The position numbers were made by a program, and so were the translations under genes. From Cycas panzhihuaensis (taxonomy: Eukaryota; Cycadophyta): a DNA stretch of 64,000 bases. Positions 23,298 through 33,042 of this stretch are shown piece by piece; the first letter of the stretch is position 1; each line of letters begins with the position of its first letter. The stretch is taken from positions 106,275,741 through 106,339,740 of the forward strand of contig CM041465.1 in assembly GCA_023213395.1 (NCBI GenBank), given 5' to 3'. A model generated the notes under the pieces. It ran no database searches. It saw only the letters and a program-made list of their open reading frames with translations, and was not told the origin of the DNA.

Positions 23298-24258
23298 TTA
23301 CAGATTCATCTTCAAAAAGATCTTCCTGCTCTTTTGATTCCAAAAAAATGGTTGGGTTTCAAACTTGACCTGTTGATGTTCATCTTTTTGCTCTTGTTTT
23401 ATTTCAACTTCTCCACTGTCTGATTTTAGAAGGGGAGATTCATCAAATACAACATCTCTGTTAATGGTGATTTTATGGGCAGTAGGATCCCACAACCTAT
23501 ATCCATTCACACTATCCTTATCACCATATCCAACAAAGATATACCTCTTGGATTTTGGGTCTAACTTTGAATGTTTACTTTTGTCAGTCCAGGCATAAGC
23601 ATCACAACCAAAAACTTTTAAATTTGAATAATCACATGGATGTCTAGTCCATACCTCTTTAGGAATCTTGCAATCTATTATAAGTGATGGTGACCTATTT
23701 ATTAGATAGCAAGTTGTTTGAAAAGCCCTACTTTGCTCATGCATTACTTAGCATGCTTCTTGCTCTTTCTAAGAGTGTCCTATTCATGCACTCAGCAATG
23801 TCATTTTTCTATGGAGTATAGCTAGTGGTCTTATATCTTTCGATCCCAACTTATCTGCAATAGTTCTCAAACTCTGAGAATTTGAACTCACCTCTATTGT
23901 CAGTTCTTAAACATTTGATTGTCTTACTAGTATTGTTCTCAACTAGAGCCTTGAACTACTTAAACACACTAAAAACTTTAGATTTCCTTTTCAAAAAATA
24001 GACCCATACCTTCGTGGAGAAATCATCTATAAATATGACATAATACAATGATCCTCCACAAGATGTTTTAGGGGCTGGTCCCCATACATCTGAATGTATG
24101 CAATCTAGAATGCCTTTATTAGTGTAACTCCCTACTTTAAACCTAAGTCTATATTGCTTTCCAGAAATACAATGTTTACAGAAATCCAAATCTAAAAGCT
24201 GCAAGTTAGGAAGCAACTTACAGTTTATCAACACCTTAAGTCCTTTCTCACTCATGTG
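23298..24258 (-). pseudogene. Copia integrase (broken)
   Basis: 24255-23956 holds the zinc-binding end (FCKHCISGKQYRLRF), then LDCIHSDVWGPAP with the first catalytic Asp and YYVIFIDDFSTKVWVYFLK. TDNRGEF (second Asp) is near 23895. 23744-23298 reads MHEQSRAFQTTCYLINRSPS, FGCDAYAWTDKSKHSKLDPK, KRYIFVGYGDKDSVNGYRLW, the C-terminal part. A frame break separates the two open parts. Confidence 0.9.
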
Positions 24259-24279
24259 CCTAAGTATCTGATGCCATAA

Positions 24280-24715
24280 CTAAGCTGGATCTTCTGTAGT
24301 CTTTAATGTTATAGCTACTTGGCTGACATCTGTACTTCCCACTAAAATGTAAAGATTTCCTTTCTTTAAGGCTTTCATAACAACCAAGGTGCCCTTTGAC
24401 ACCTTTAGGATTCCTTCATGACTTGTATGCTTAAAACCACCAGAATCTAATTCACCCAAGGAGATTAGATTCCTTTTCAAATCAGATACATGCCTAACCT
24501 CAATTAATGTTCTGACTACCCCATCGAACATCTTAATTCGGATGCTACCAATACCCACTGTCTTACAAGAAACTTCATTTCCCATAAGCACATCATCACC
24601 ATCAAGAGGTTGTTATGATGAGAACCAACTCTTGTGTGGACACATGTGGTGTGAAGCACCTGAATCTGATAACCAGTCCTGGTGATAATGAGAAACATTA
24701 CAAGCGACTAAGATA
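24280..24715 (-). pseudogene. Copia aspartic protease (broken)
   Basis: WLSDSGASHHMCPHKSWF (about 24690-24637) carries the intact DSGA active site; then MGNEVSCKTVGIGSIRIKM, GVVRTLIEVRHVSDLKRNLI and SLGELDSGGF in 24591-24280. Order and motifs are those of Tnt1-like protease-integrase junctions. A frame change lies near 24600. Confidence 0.88.
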
Positions 24716-24777
24716 TCATCATCCATACCTTGATTTGAGTCCACCTGATTCGTCTCCTTAGCAGGATCTTTCTTTTT

Positions 24778-25500
24778 CTATAACTCCTTCCTTTTGTAAT
24801 AATCCTTCTTGAGGTGACCAGTCTTATTATAATAACAACACCTGATCTTACTCTTTTTGCTCTTTGACTTGGACCTCGATGTATCCCTGGAGTTTTGTCC
24901 TCTCTCAAATGTTCTACCCCTTACTGTCATGGCTTCTGGTATGGAGGTTGCAAAACTAGATTTCCTCCGCACTTCTTCCATTAGCAAAGCACTCATAACA
25001 GGATCATAATCCAATACATTTGTAGTGCTAAAACTAATTGAGGTGACAATATTATCCCAGAATTTAGGTAATGAGCATAACAAAGTAATAGCCTTGTCCT
25101 CATCCTCAATTTTAAGAGTATTAAAAATATTTAAATGGTCAGTAATTTTTATACCTTCCTTCATCTATAATGAGTACAGTTGCCTCTTCAAGTAGATTTG
25201 GTTTGTTACTGATTTGGTTATATATAGGCCTTCCAACTGGGTCCATAATCCTATTGCTGTCTCTTCCCCTGCGATGTTAAACAAAACTTCATCTGCTAAG
25301 CATAATTGTATTGTGCTAAGTACCTTTTTGTCGAAGTCCTCCCAATCATCATCGTCCATCCCTACAGGTTTCTTCGATTTACCTATAAGGGCTTTGTACA
25401 AACCCTGTTGTATAAGAATATCATGCGCTTTGAGCTTCCAGAACTTGAAGTTGTTCTTGCCATTGAATTTCTCCACCTCAAACTTTGCACCTGCTAGTTT
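24778..25500 (-). pseudogene. Copia gag with zinc knuckle (broken)
   Basis: 25476-25165: MEKFNGKNNFKFWKLKAHDI, then DDWEDFDKKVLSTIQLCLAD and LWTQLEGLYITKSVTNQIYL, a UBN2-type gag. After a stop, 25164-24778 continues MKEGIKITDHLNIFNTLKIE, ALLMEEVRRKSS and the knuckle CCYYNKTGHLKKDYYKRK, in which two Cys of CX2CX4HX4C are Tyr. The first start codon lies close to 25490 (KFEVEKF). Confidence 0.9.
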
Positions 25501-25564
25501 CGCAATTTTGGTGTAGAAAAGTTGACACTAAAACCTTCACAGACTTTCTGTAAAATAAAAGGTG

Positions 25565-25576
25565 GCTTTGATACCA
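25565..25576 (-). other. Copia primer-binding site
   Basis: gctttgatacca, inverse TGGTATCAAAGC, one base off the tRNA-Met site TGGTATCAGAGC; two bases from the 5' LTR end. Confidence 0.8.
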
Positions 25577-25578
25577 CT

Positions 25579-26217
25579 TATTGAAAATATAGGGTCCCAA
25601 ATCTTAAACTACCACAAGATCTAAACTATTTTGCAACTAGTTACAAGAATCGAAACTAAGATTTAACATGCAAGTTCTAAAATAAGAGATAATGCAATAA
25701 CATCGGTATATAAGCTAAACATCACATATGCACATGATATAATATGGTAAAACCCTAGTAGTGTGCTAGGAAAACATCTACAAAGGAAAGGTATCAAGCT
25801 TTATTACTATAGAATGGAGAAATAGTATATCTTAGTAGTAGAGTGCTCTCAGGAATAACAACCAGCCATCGCCCTCATCACAGTATATTACATTACATAC
25901 AACATAATAAGAAAAGCCTTAAAATAGGCTACATGAGAGGGACATTCAAGGCATGAATCTCAACCGTAGAATCTAGGATATTTGTATTGAATGACCTTGA
26001 TTCTCTTTACATTTTAATAAGGTTTGCTAATTTTTTGGGTTAGGGGCTATCGCCCCTGAACCCCCTCTTAGCGGGGGGCATTCCACACCCCCGCACCCCC
26101 CAGCCAAGGGGGGCTCCCACCCCTCTTGAAACCCCCAAAGAAAAATTAAGGGGGGAAACCGCGTTGAAAACATGTTAAAATTTTAACCTTAAACAATTAT
26201 TGTCACAATTTCCAACA
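25579..26217 (-). repeat. Copia 5' LTR (right copy)
   Basis: Plus-strand tattgaaaatatagggtcccaa ... cacaatttccaaca, 639 bases. Partner of 20928-21571, with a conserved GC-rich patch at 26036-26150. Confidence 0.93.
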
Positions 26218-26222
26218 CACTA

Positions 26223-26350
26223 CCTATATTGGAGATTTGCTATGTACTCACTCAAAAATGGATTGAATACAAAAGTTTATGTGTTTATGCAATAATGTTT
26301 TAATTATTTGATTATGCTCTACTATGTCTCCATCATTTTATGATCCTTCA
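26223..26350 (+). repeat. Family 1 copy D 5' LTR, right part
   Basis: cctatattggagatttgctatgtactcactc ... ttttatgatccttca aligns with 36195-36322, the end of the 3' LTR. It completes the LTR broken at 20927. Confidence 0.9.
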
Positions 26351-26364
26351 TTTAGTATCAGAGC
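26351..26364 (+). other. Family 1 copy D primer-binding site
   Basis: tttagtatcagagc directly after the LTR: TGGTATCAGAGC with one G-to-A change. Shows this LTR is the 5' one and the element reads rightwards. Confidence 0.8.
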
Positions 26365-27462
26365 ATATATCCTGTGTACATTGGCTCAGATTTTGGCCTA
26401 TTAAAGTTTTTTTTTAGAAGAAAGAAGATTCATTAACATCTGAAGTAGATCTACTCACGGTAAGCCAAATATTGGTTATATTTATTTTTTGTAAAGTTTT
26501 TTAACAATTTCTTATATTATATTTCATCAAAGATCTTATTATTTCTAATTTATATTTGTAAAATAACACATATTTTCATAGATCTATGCAGAAGCATAGC
26601 TACAATCAGCAAATATTCTAGATTTCATCACTCTATGAAATTTTTATTAACAAATTTTATATATTTTATCAAATACTTAGTCATTTCTGGTGTATTTTAT
26701 CTATTTATTCAATATTTTTTCTAGATCTATGCAATATTTAGTGCATATTTAGTCTAACAAGTTTCCTAGAGAAGTTATACTACATATTTTATTGGCTATT
26801 CACTATTTTTTTCAGGTTTTGGAAAGCTACAACATGTCTACGACTATATTGGTTTGATTATTTATATTAAAGTTTAAGCTTTACATATTCTAAAGTTTAT
26901 TCATTTTATTTTTTATTTCACATTTCCCATTTTTGGGCAACTTCATACCCTTGGTTTGGCGAGCTTTTGCAATAGATCTAGCACCCGAAACCCTAGCAAG
27001 TGACCACTCGTTGTGATCTTTATTGAGCCAACAAGCCAGTGAAAGAAATAGCTCGAGATTTTGCTGATTAGACAATAAGATATTTTATTTGGATTGACTA
27101 CTACTCCATTTTATCCCCCATTCAGTCTGCAAGTTCATTCTCAATGCATAAGCAATAAATCCTTATGAATTTTACTAGCACCTAGCCACCCAAGACACCT
27201 TACTACCTATCAAATCTTACCTCATTTCATGGCTTGTACAATGAGATCTAGCCTCCAAAGCAACTCAAACCCTAGTTTATCAGGTTTTTTCACTATTTTC
27301 TCATATTTTCTTAATTTTTTTTTGAAATTTTTTTATGTAATCTAGATTACTCTACTCTGGCATCTATTGTATATATATCTCGACCTAGATCTGGAATCAA
27401 AGAGAGTTATTTTGTCTCTATTTTTCATTGTTTCCTTCGTACGACTACCATTCTTATTTTTT

Positions 27463-27509
<47 letters not shown>

Positions 27510-27546
27510 TAAATCGTATTTTTGTGATCATTCAAGCCTGATCTGT
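26365..27546 (+). other. Copy D internal region, first part
   Basis: AT-rich leader without a recognisable frame. It holds the (CA)n microsatellite at 27465-27501. It ends at the gtgtc target of the sister element. A minus frame at 26890-27075 has no family support. Confidence 0.55.
27465..27501. repeat. (CA)n microsatellite
   Basis: About 18 uninterrupted CA units followed by tatatat. Confidence 0.95.
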
Positions 27547-27551
27547 GTGTC

Positions 27552-27878
27552 TGATAGATTCAGAGGAATAGAGTAGGACTTTAGATCAAGTGCATCTTGA
27601 GAAAATAGGTGATTTCTGATTGTTGGTGGTGTTTAAAAACACTAGGGTTGCACACCCCTCAAAATATATAGTTTCGGGGAGAAGGGAAACTCTTCAACCC
27701 TTAAAATTTAAATAATAATAAAATAATAACTTGACTTAACTTAAATTAACTTAAATCAAATCAACCTTACCTTATACTTACTTCCACATGTGAGCACCCA
27801 CATGTGTAAATTGATAAGAGTGGGGTGTGTACTCTTGCTTAGAAGGTGGGAGTGGGGTGATGATCATTAACCCCAACA
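27552..27878 (-). repeat. Copy B 3' LTR
   Basis: Plus strand TGATAGATTCAGAGG ... cattaaccccaaca, 327 bases. Partner 32706-33037 (332 bases) differs at around a tenth of sites by eye. The half next to CCCCAACA (U3, minus sense) resembles the LTRs of copies A and D. The half next to TGATAGATT does not. Confidence 0.92.
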
Positions 27879-27892
27879 TTCTCCCTCTTAAT
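27879..27892 (-). other. Copy B polypurine tract
   Basis: Inverse of ttctccctcttaat: attaagagggagaa, directly before the LTR start. Confidence 0.85.
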
Positions 27893-27917
27893 GGTCATCA
27901 CAAATAATATCTTCTCT

Positions 27918-28593
27918 TTAAACTTATGAAATTTATACTTTAAAAAAACTTTAAAAAACTATCTTTTGACTTGATCTTTATTAACTTGCCTTGTCCTTAT
28001 AGCAATGCGTGTGTCTTCACCTTTGAATGGTGTGAAAAATATACAAGTAAATGTAGCTTGATTAAAATGTGGATGTGTGGTTGCAACTCTGACTTTGTCA
28101 ACTGAAATTTAAGAAAACTTTGAACTTGAACTTTGTCTTCTGAAGTCTTTGTGTTGTGAGCAACTATCATATTATCATATCTCTCCCCCTCAAATGGAGA
28201 ATCAAGTTCTTGTGCAACAAGATGATCATGTATTTGACTTGAATTTTCTTTGGTCTTTTCATTACAATCTGCCTATTCTGGCACCTATCTCACATGCTCA
28301 ACTAAATTAATGTTAGATTAAATGGAGGTATCTTCCCCATAAGTAGAAATTAGGATGTTCCATATGAATTTGGAAGTTGTTAGTTCATAAACTCTAGAAA
28401 AGACATTATCATCTATAGTGTAAAATAGTAAAGCTAATACTTCAATGTTTTCCTTAATACTAACATCGTATTCATTTTATAGGTAACTCCAAAGATTATG
28501 TATAATAAAATAATTTTGCATTATCTTATGCCATAGTGAAAAATCATGGCCATCAAATACAAGAAATTATTCTTTATTAAGATTGATTTCTAT
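27918..28593 (-). pseudogene. Copia-type gag pseudogene, copy B
   Basis: Minus frame from 28593, where the start ATG is ATA: then E-I-N-L-N-K-E, TAA at codon 9 (28567-28569), FLVFDGHDFSLWHKIMQNYF. Later pieces match copy A: the (Q)IHDHLVAQE-like region and 'PFEGERYDNMIVAHNTK' equivalents near 28200-28130. Ends about 25 bases before the polypurine tract. The codon-9 stop is at exactly the same codon as in copies A and D. Confidence 0.72.
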
Positions 28594-29443
28594 TTTTTAG
28601 AAAACTTTAGTACATAACAGGAATATACTTTTACCAAGTTAAAGAACTCAATAAATGAATAAACTTATATAATATAATTTCAGATAAAAATTTAAAATAT
28701 AATAAATATATAAGCAAATTTTAAATATAACTAAGATCCTCTTAATTATGCAAATTTGAATTGAAACTTTGATGATAAAAAATAAAAGAATTATCAACCT
28801 TTTAATTTTTCAAATATTGGAGTATATCAAATGCTCAAGTTTAGTAGCTTTAAAGTTGTACTAAACAATGTCAGAATAATATAAAATTACACTAGATTGA
28901 AGATAAATAAAATATGTATTCAATGGAACTAATAGTTTTGAAAATGGGTTCCTACAAGTCAATATTTTAATGAACCAAAAAATATAGACATCTTTTTGAG
29001 GCTTAACAAGAGCTTGGGGCTCAAAATATTATAAAAATACTAATAAAAAGTTATATAATAATGTAAAATGGTCAAATATGGTTTAGAGAGCTACGTAATA
29101 TATTTTTAGCTAAAAATTTTTGAGAAATAATATATGTAAGTATACAATAATGACAAATTGGAGGCTATTATGTACCTCAACTTTGATGCCTTTAAAAATA
29201 TAAAAAAACACTTTAAAACTTATAAATAATAGTGTCAGTTCAAAGAGGAGTGAGTTAGCTTCCCAACAAAACTAATAAAACTAAATTCTGATGTAAAACA
29301 GAAAAGTTATACTAAAATTAATAGCAAGTACTTTTATGGTAAAATGTTTAAAATGTGTTAAAGTGTCACTTTCGTTGATTAAAATAATGGTTAAAATAAA
29401 TCTTAAAAAATAAAATAAATAAATGGTAATAAAATTTGTTGAT
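28594..29443. other. Copy B internal non-coding DNA
   Basis: AT-rich, collinear (inverted) with internal DNA of copies A and D; no frame recognised. Confidence 0.6.
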
Positions 29444-29457
29444 AATAAATGACTGCA

Positions 29458-29832
29458 CAGAACCGGGATGGGACAACGCAGATATTTTCAGGGATGCCCA
29501 GGACATTTTGAGATCCAAAGCTGGTGTCTGTGTTCAACATACGTTTAGGGAAGGGAATATGGCGTAGATTGGTTGTGGCAAACTGGGCCGTGGCAAATAA
29601 GAGTACAAGGGTCTGGAATAGGGATTACCCAGAGGAGTTACTAAGACTGGTCAGGGCTGAAGTTCATTTTGGTGTGGCTAACTGAGGAGGACGGGAGATA
29701 GTTATTGGGCTAGACCATGGGCTTGTCATGGTCATATCTGCTAGGCCAATTGGACTGATGTATAGGTTTTGGGGACCCAAATAAAACCCTTATTAATATC
29801 ATTTTTTAGCATATAAAAAAAAAATAAAAATA
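29458..29832 (+). mobile_element. 5'-truncated LINE tail
   Basis: Only the 3' end of a non-LTR element: an RNase H C-terminus with one frame change (VCVQHTFREGN, then ANWAVANKSTRVWNRDYPEE and LLRLVRAEVHF), a stop, a short 3' untranslated part and an A-rich tail (29812-29832). A 14-bp target duplication aataaatgactgca flanks it at 29444-29457 and 29833-29846. It is clearly GC-richer than its surroundings. The exact LINE family is not determined. Confidence 0.78.
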
Positions 29833-29846
29833 AATAAATGACTGCA

Positions 29847-30939
29847 AAATAAATCTGGGTGGAAAATAGTCTTTTGGTGATAAAACATAATCTAATAAAA
29901 AATGGATTTTATGAAAATAGTTTAAAAACCTTTAAAAAATCACTGCTTAACTTTAAATTCATTGAAATCAGGTCAAATTAGCTCCGAATAGGGAATATGA
30001 CCAATAAAAATCATACCTAAAAAAATTCTAGACATAATAGAATAGTTTTTATTAGAAGATAGTAGCCCAGTCAAGAGTTAGGGCAGAAAATAATCAAGTA
30101 CCTTATGTTTTAAAAGTAAATTTTAAAAAAATAAATCCTTAAGATAACCCCCTTAAATTATCAACCTGAGGGTAGACTGGGCAAGGATTGAACCCAAGAC
30201 CTCATAGAAGATAAACCCCTCTAATGCCAAGAGGGTGAAGTCTCTCATAGAGATTAAAAACTACTAAGAAATTTTTTTTTTAAAAATGATGTGAGGCCCC
30301 TTTTGAAATAGGCTAGGGGTCACGTAGAGGTGCACAGGGTCGAGGGCTAAATGCCAAAGGGAGCTAATACCCTTTAAACACCTGAATCTTAAAAAGTATA
30401 TAATGTACTTTGATTTTTAAAAACTTTATTAAAAATATATATATATATGGGAAAAAAATACCACTACTGCCATGTTGCACTAAATCGATGCAGATGCACT
30501 ACAAATGCAATCAAAAGAAAAACTGAAAAGAGACCCAAATTTAGAGGCACACTAAAAAAACATATATATATACCTCTATGTATAATACATAAAACCAAAA
30601 AAGGAAAATAGTAGGACATCGAATGCTTTTTCTTAGGCCTGTCCAAACCATTTCAAATAAAACAATGCTTCATTTGATGGAAGACTGAGTTCCCCATCAA
30701 TATTTTCCCAAAAACCAATCATTCGAGATGGAAAATTTGCCCATCAGTTTCCATCTACAACGATTAACTCATTTTCATAGATGTTGAAACCTCGTCCTCT
30801 TCCTCATGCATTTAGTGGTGTGACCTTACAAACAATTCAACATTAAAAGCCCACCTGTTTGTGTTGATGCGTCGTCGGGCAAGTAGAAGTAATCTATGAT
30901 ATTTCATAGAAGAAGATTCACATGTACAATATAGAATAT
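29847..30939. other. Copy B internal DNA
   Basis: No recognised coding region; short AT microsatellites at 30436-30448 and 30562-30572. The part after about 30640 is less AT-rich and may belong to the same captured host segment as the kinase fragment; that is inference. Confidence 0.4.
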
Positions 30940-31158
30940 CTGTCAGATTTGGAGAAGTTTCAAATCCCTGGGAATGGCAATAGGATCAAAGTCTATGACA
31001 AGAAGACCCAAGCCATATATGCCCTCAAGGTCATTCCTGTTGACCACCAAAATATGTCCATCAGGGGATAGATTATCACAGAGATGGAGATTTTAACGAA
31101 AATAAATTCTCCCTTCATTGTGAAATGCCAAACAAATGAGTTTATTGGACTCAAATAA
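30940..31158 (+). pseudogene. Protein kinase N-lobe fragment, MAP kinase kinase-like
   Basis: 72 plus-strand codons: LSDLEKFQIPGNGNRIKVY, KKTQAIYALKVI, then (after TAG 31069-31071) TEMEILTKINSPFIVKC. This follows the plant MAPKK pattern: S-D-L-E-K lead, glycine-loop G-x-G-N-G, ATP-binding lysine in Y-A-L-K, helix C glutamate in E-M-E-I-L, and SPF-V-KC. About three residues after the glycine loop are missing. No other kinase subdomains follow. It lies antisense to its host element, copy B. Alone it cannot encode an enzyme. Another kinase family is possible, but SDLEK plus EMEIL favours MAPKK. Confidence 0.7.
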
Positions 31159-32395
31159 AGTCAAAGAACCCTCATATGTCCTTTGGAAGTAATAAAACTT
31201 AGAACCAAGAATATACTAGCTACATGTTGATGGCTTCATTCATGAGAGGGTCTTCTTACAAACGAAACAAACCAGTGTACTACAGATTGTTAATAAGCCC
31301 AAATAGGCGGAAGAACATATGAGTTTACTGGACTCAAATGAAGTCAAAGAACTAGAACGTAGTCAGACAAGGCATATAAACTTCATGAGGTAGATCAACT
31401 TTGTTGTTGGGAATCCTAAATAGTCTCTAAACTATTTATGCATGGGAAGAAAGGGTGCCTAAATGGAACAAAGAACTCTTCAAAAGAAAGGGCAGATGAT
31501 CGTTCTCTACTTATGCACAACATGTGTATCTATCCTACTTCGGAAGAGTTAGAGAGCTTTAGTACTCCAAATTTCATGATATACAATAGAAATCGGGTAA
31601 CAGAATATTCACAAGTGATATAACGTTATACTTTGATGTTCAACATCAAGCCACCTTACGTGCTCTTAATCCTTGATAATGCACTTGGAATAGGCAAGAT
31701 TTTGCTAACTTGAGGTTTTGAGGAACCTTCTCAAAGATTATAGAGATAGCTCATGGTTTATATTGAGGGAAAAGTAAAGGGGCGACGCCAAATTATAGGA
31801 AAAGCATAGAATATGAGGAAGTTACAAAGAGACATAAGAAATGGTCAGAAAATATGAGAAAGATTGAGAGCTTGCTGGCAATGAAACTAGATAGGAAACG
31901 GATCAGACCTGATCTTGTCTTAAAGCTATAAATAGAAAAAAAAAGAAGCTATGTCTCCTAGATCTTCAGGCACAAATACAAGATGAAGTTAACAAAGCAA
32001 GCTAGATGCCAAGGTGGTTTGAGAAGAATGCCAGGAATTTCCTATTTAGAAGGCTCTGAAGTGCTAAAGAGAAGTAGACTGACTTTGATTACCCAAAGTA
32101 AGATATACAGTCAAGCTATTCAAAGAATACATGATGGAGAATACAATGATACTGGGTTTGATATGTAGAAAATTTAGAAATCGAGATGATAAACAATGAA
32201 AGAAACCGAGGCAAATAGTGTTGGCGATAATAGAACTGATAAAAAAATGGATAATAAATACTAAAAACTAGATCTATATGAGTATAGCCTTTCAATGAGA
32301 TCTATGTTTAGCTTGATTACACAGATGCATCAAATAAACTAGATTTTTAAATATATTCATGAAAGTACACCAAATATATATATATATATATACAT

Positions 32396-32461
<66 letters not shown>

Positions 32462-32691
32462 TTATTTATTTATATTTGAAAAAAAAACACACGAAGAACC
32501 TGGTAAACTGTGACAGATTTGCATTACTGATTTTAGAACATGAGAACATCTTGCACAGTGGTTGAAATTCCAAACGGTCTTCTCTAGTGGACAGTGAGCT
32601 TGCTATGATCTTAACTAGTAGTCATGTGTAGATGTTTTGCTAGATGTATGAGAAGCTAAATCAGTATGAGAAAATATCAAACACCAACCTA
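31159..32691. other. Copy B leader region, unassigned
   Basis: Two 61-codon plus frames (31438-31623, 31983-32168) are intact but unrecognised. A 35-bp segment gagttta(t/c)tggactcaaat at 31135 recurs near 31320. The long microsatellite at 32373-32462 is here. This DNA is not obviously shared with copies A or D, so it may be captured or inserted. Confidence 0.45.
32373..32462. repeat. Compound (TA)n(CA)n(TA)n microsatellite
   Basis: tatata..., then cacacaca..., then tatata... over about 90 bases. Confidence 0.95.
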
Positions 32692-32703
32692 GCTCTGATA
32701 CCA
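32692..32703 (-). other. Copy B primer-binding site
   Basis: gctctgatacca, the exact inverse of TGGTATCAGAGC (initiator tRNA-Met), two bases from the 5' LTR. Confidence 0.9.
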
Positions 32704-32705
32704 AA

Positions 32706-33037
32706 TGATGGATTCAGAGGAACAAAGCAGGACTTTAGATTGAGTGCATCTTGAGAAAACAGGTGATTTCTGATTGTTGGCAGTGTTTAAAGACACTAGG
32801 GTTTCACACCCCTTAAAATATATAGGTTGGGAGAGGAGGGAAACTCCTTAACCCATAAAATTTAAATAACAATAAAATAATAACTTAACTTAGCTCAAAT
32901 GAACTTAACTTAAATTAAATCAACCTTACCTTATACTTACCTTCACATGTGGGCACCCACATATGTAAATTAATGAGAGTGAGGTGTGCACTCCTGGTTG
33001 AAAGGTAGGAGTGGGGTGATGATCATTAACCCCAACA
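32706..33037 (-). repeat. Copy B 5' LTR
   Basis: Plus strand TGATGGATTCAGAGG ... cattaaccccaaca, 332 bases; the minus-sense TATA region is the inverse of 32816-32825. Followed by the right target copy gtgtc. Confidence 0.93.
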
Positions 33038-33042
33038 GTGTC

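Larger units (their letters stand above)
20928..26217 (-). mobile_element. Full-length Copia element (Tnt1/Tork-like)
   Basis: 5.29 kb, minus strand. Right LTR (25579-26217) is the 5' LTR, with primer site 25565-25576; then gag, protease, integrase, RT, RNase H, polypurine tract (21572-21588) and the left LTR (20928-21571). Flanking 5-mers tactg (20923-20927) and cacta (26218-26222) differ by two transitions. LTRs differ mainly by C/T and G/A changes (roughly one tenth of sites by eye). All pol domains are recognisable, but each has stops or frame breaks. The Tnt1-like assignment rests on gag and protease motifs. Confidence 0.92.
27552..33037 (-). mobile_element. Family 1 gag-only LTR element, copy B (inverted inside copy D)
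   Basis: 5486 bases on the minus strand: 5' LTR 32706-33037, primer site 32692-32703, long internal region, gag (28593 to 27918), polypurine tract 27879-27892, 3' LTR 27552-27878. A perfect target duplication gtgtc lies at 27547-27551 and 33038-33042. Its internal DNA contains a LINE tail (29458-29832) and a kinase fragment (30940-31158). It is a member of the same family as its host element, inserted in opposite orientation. Confidence 0.93.
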
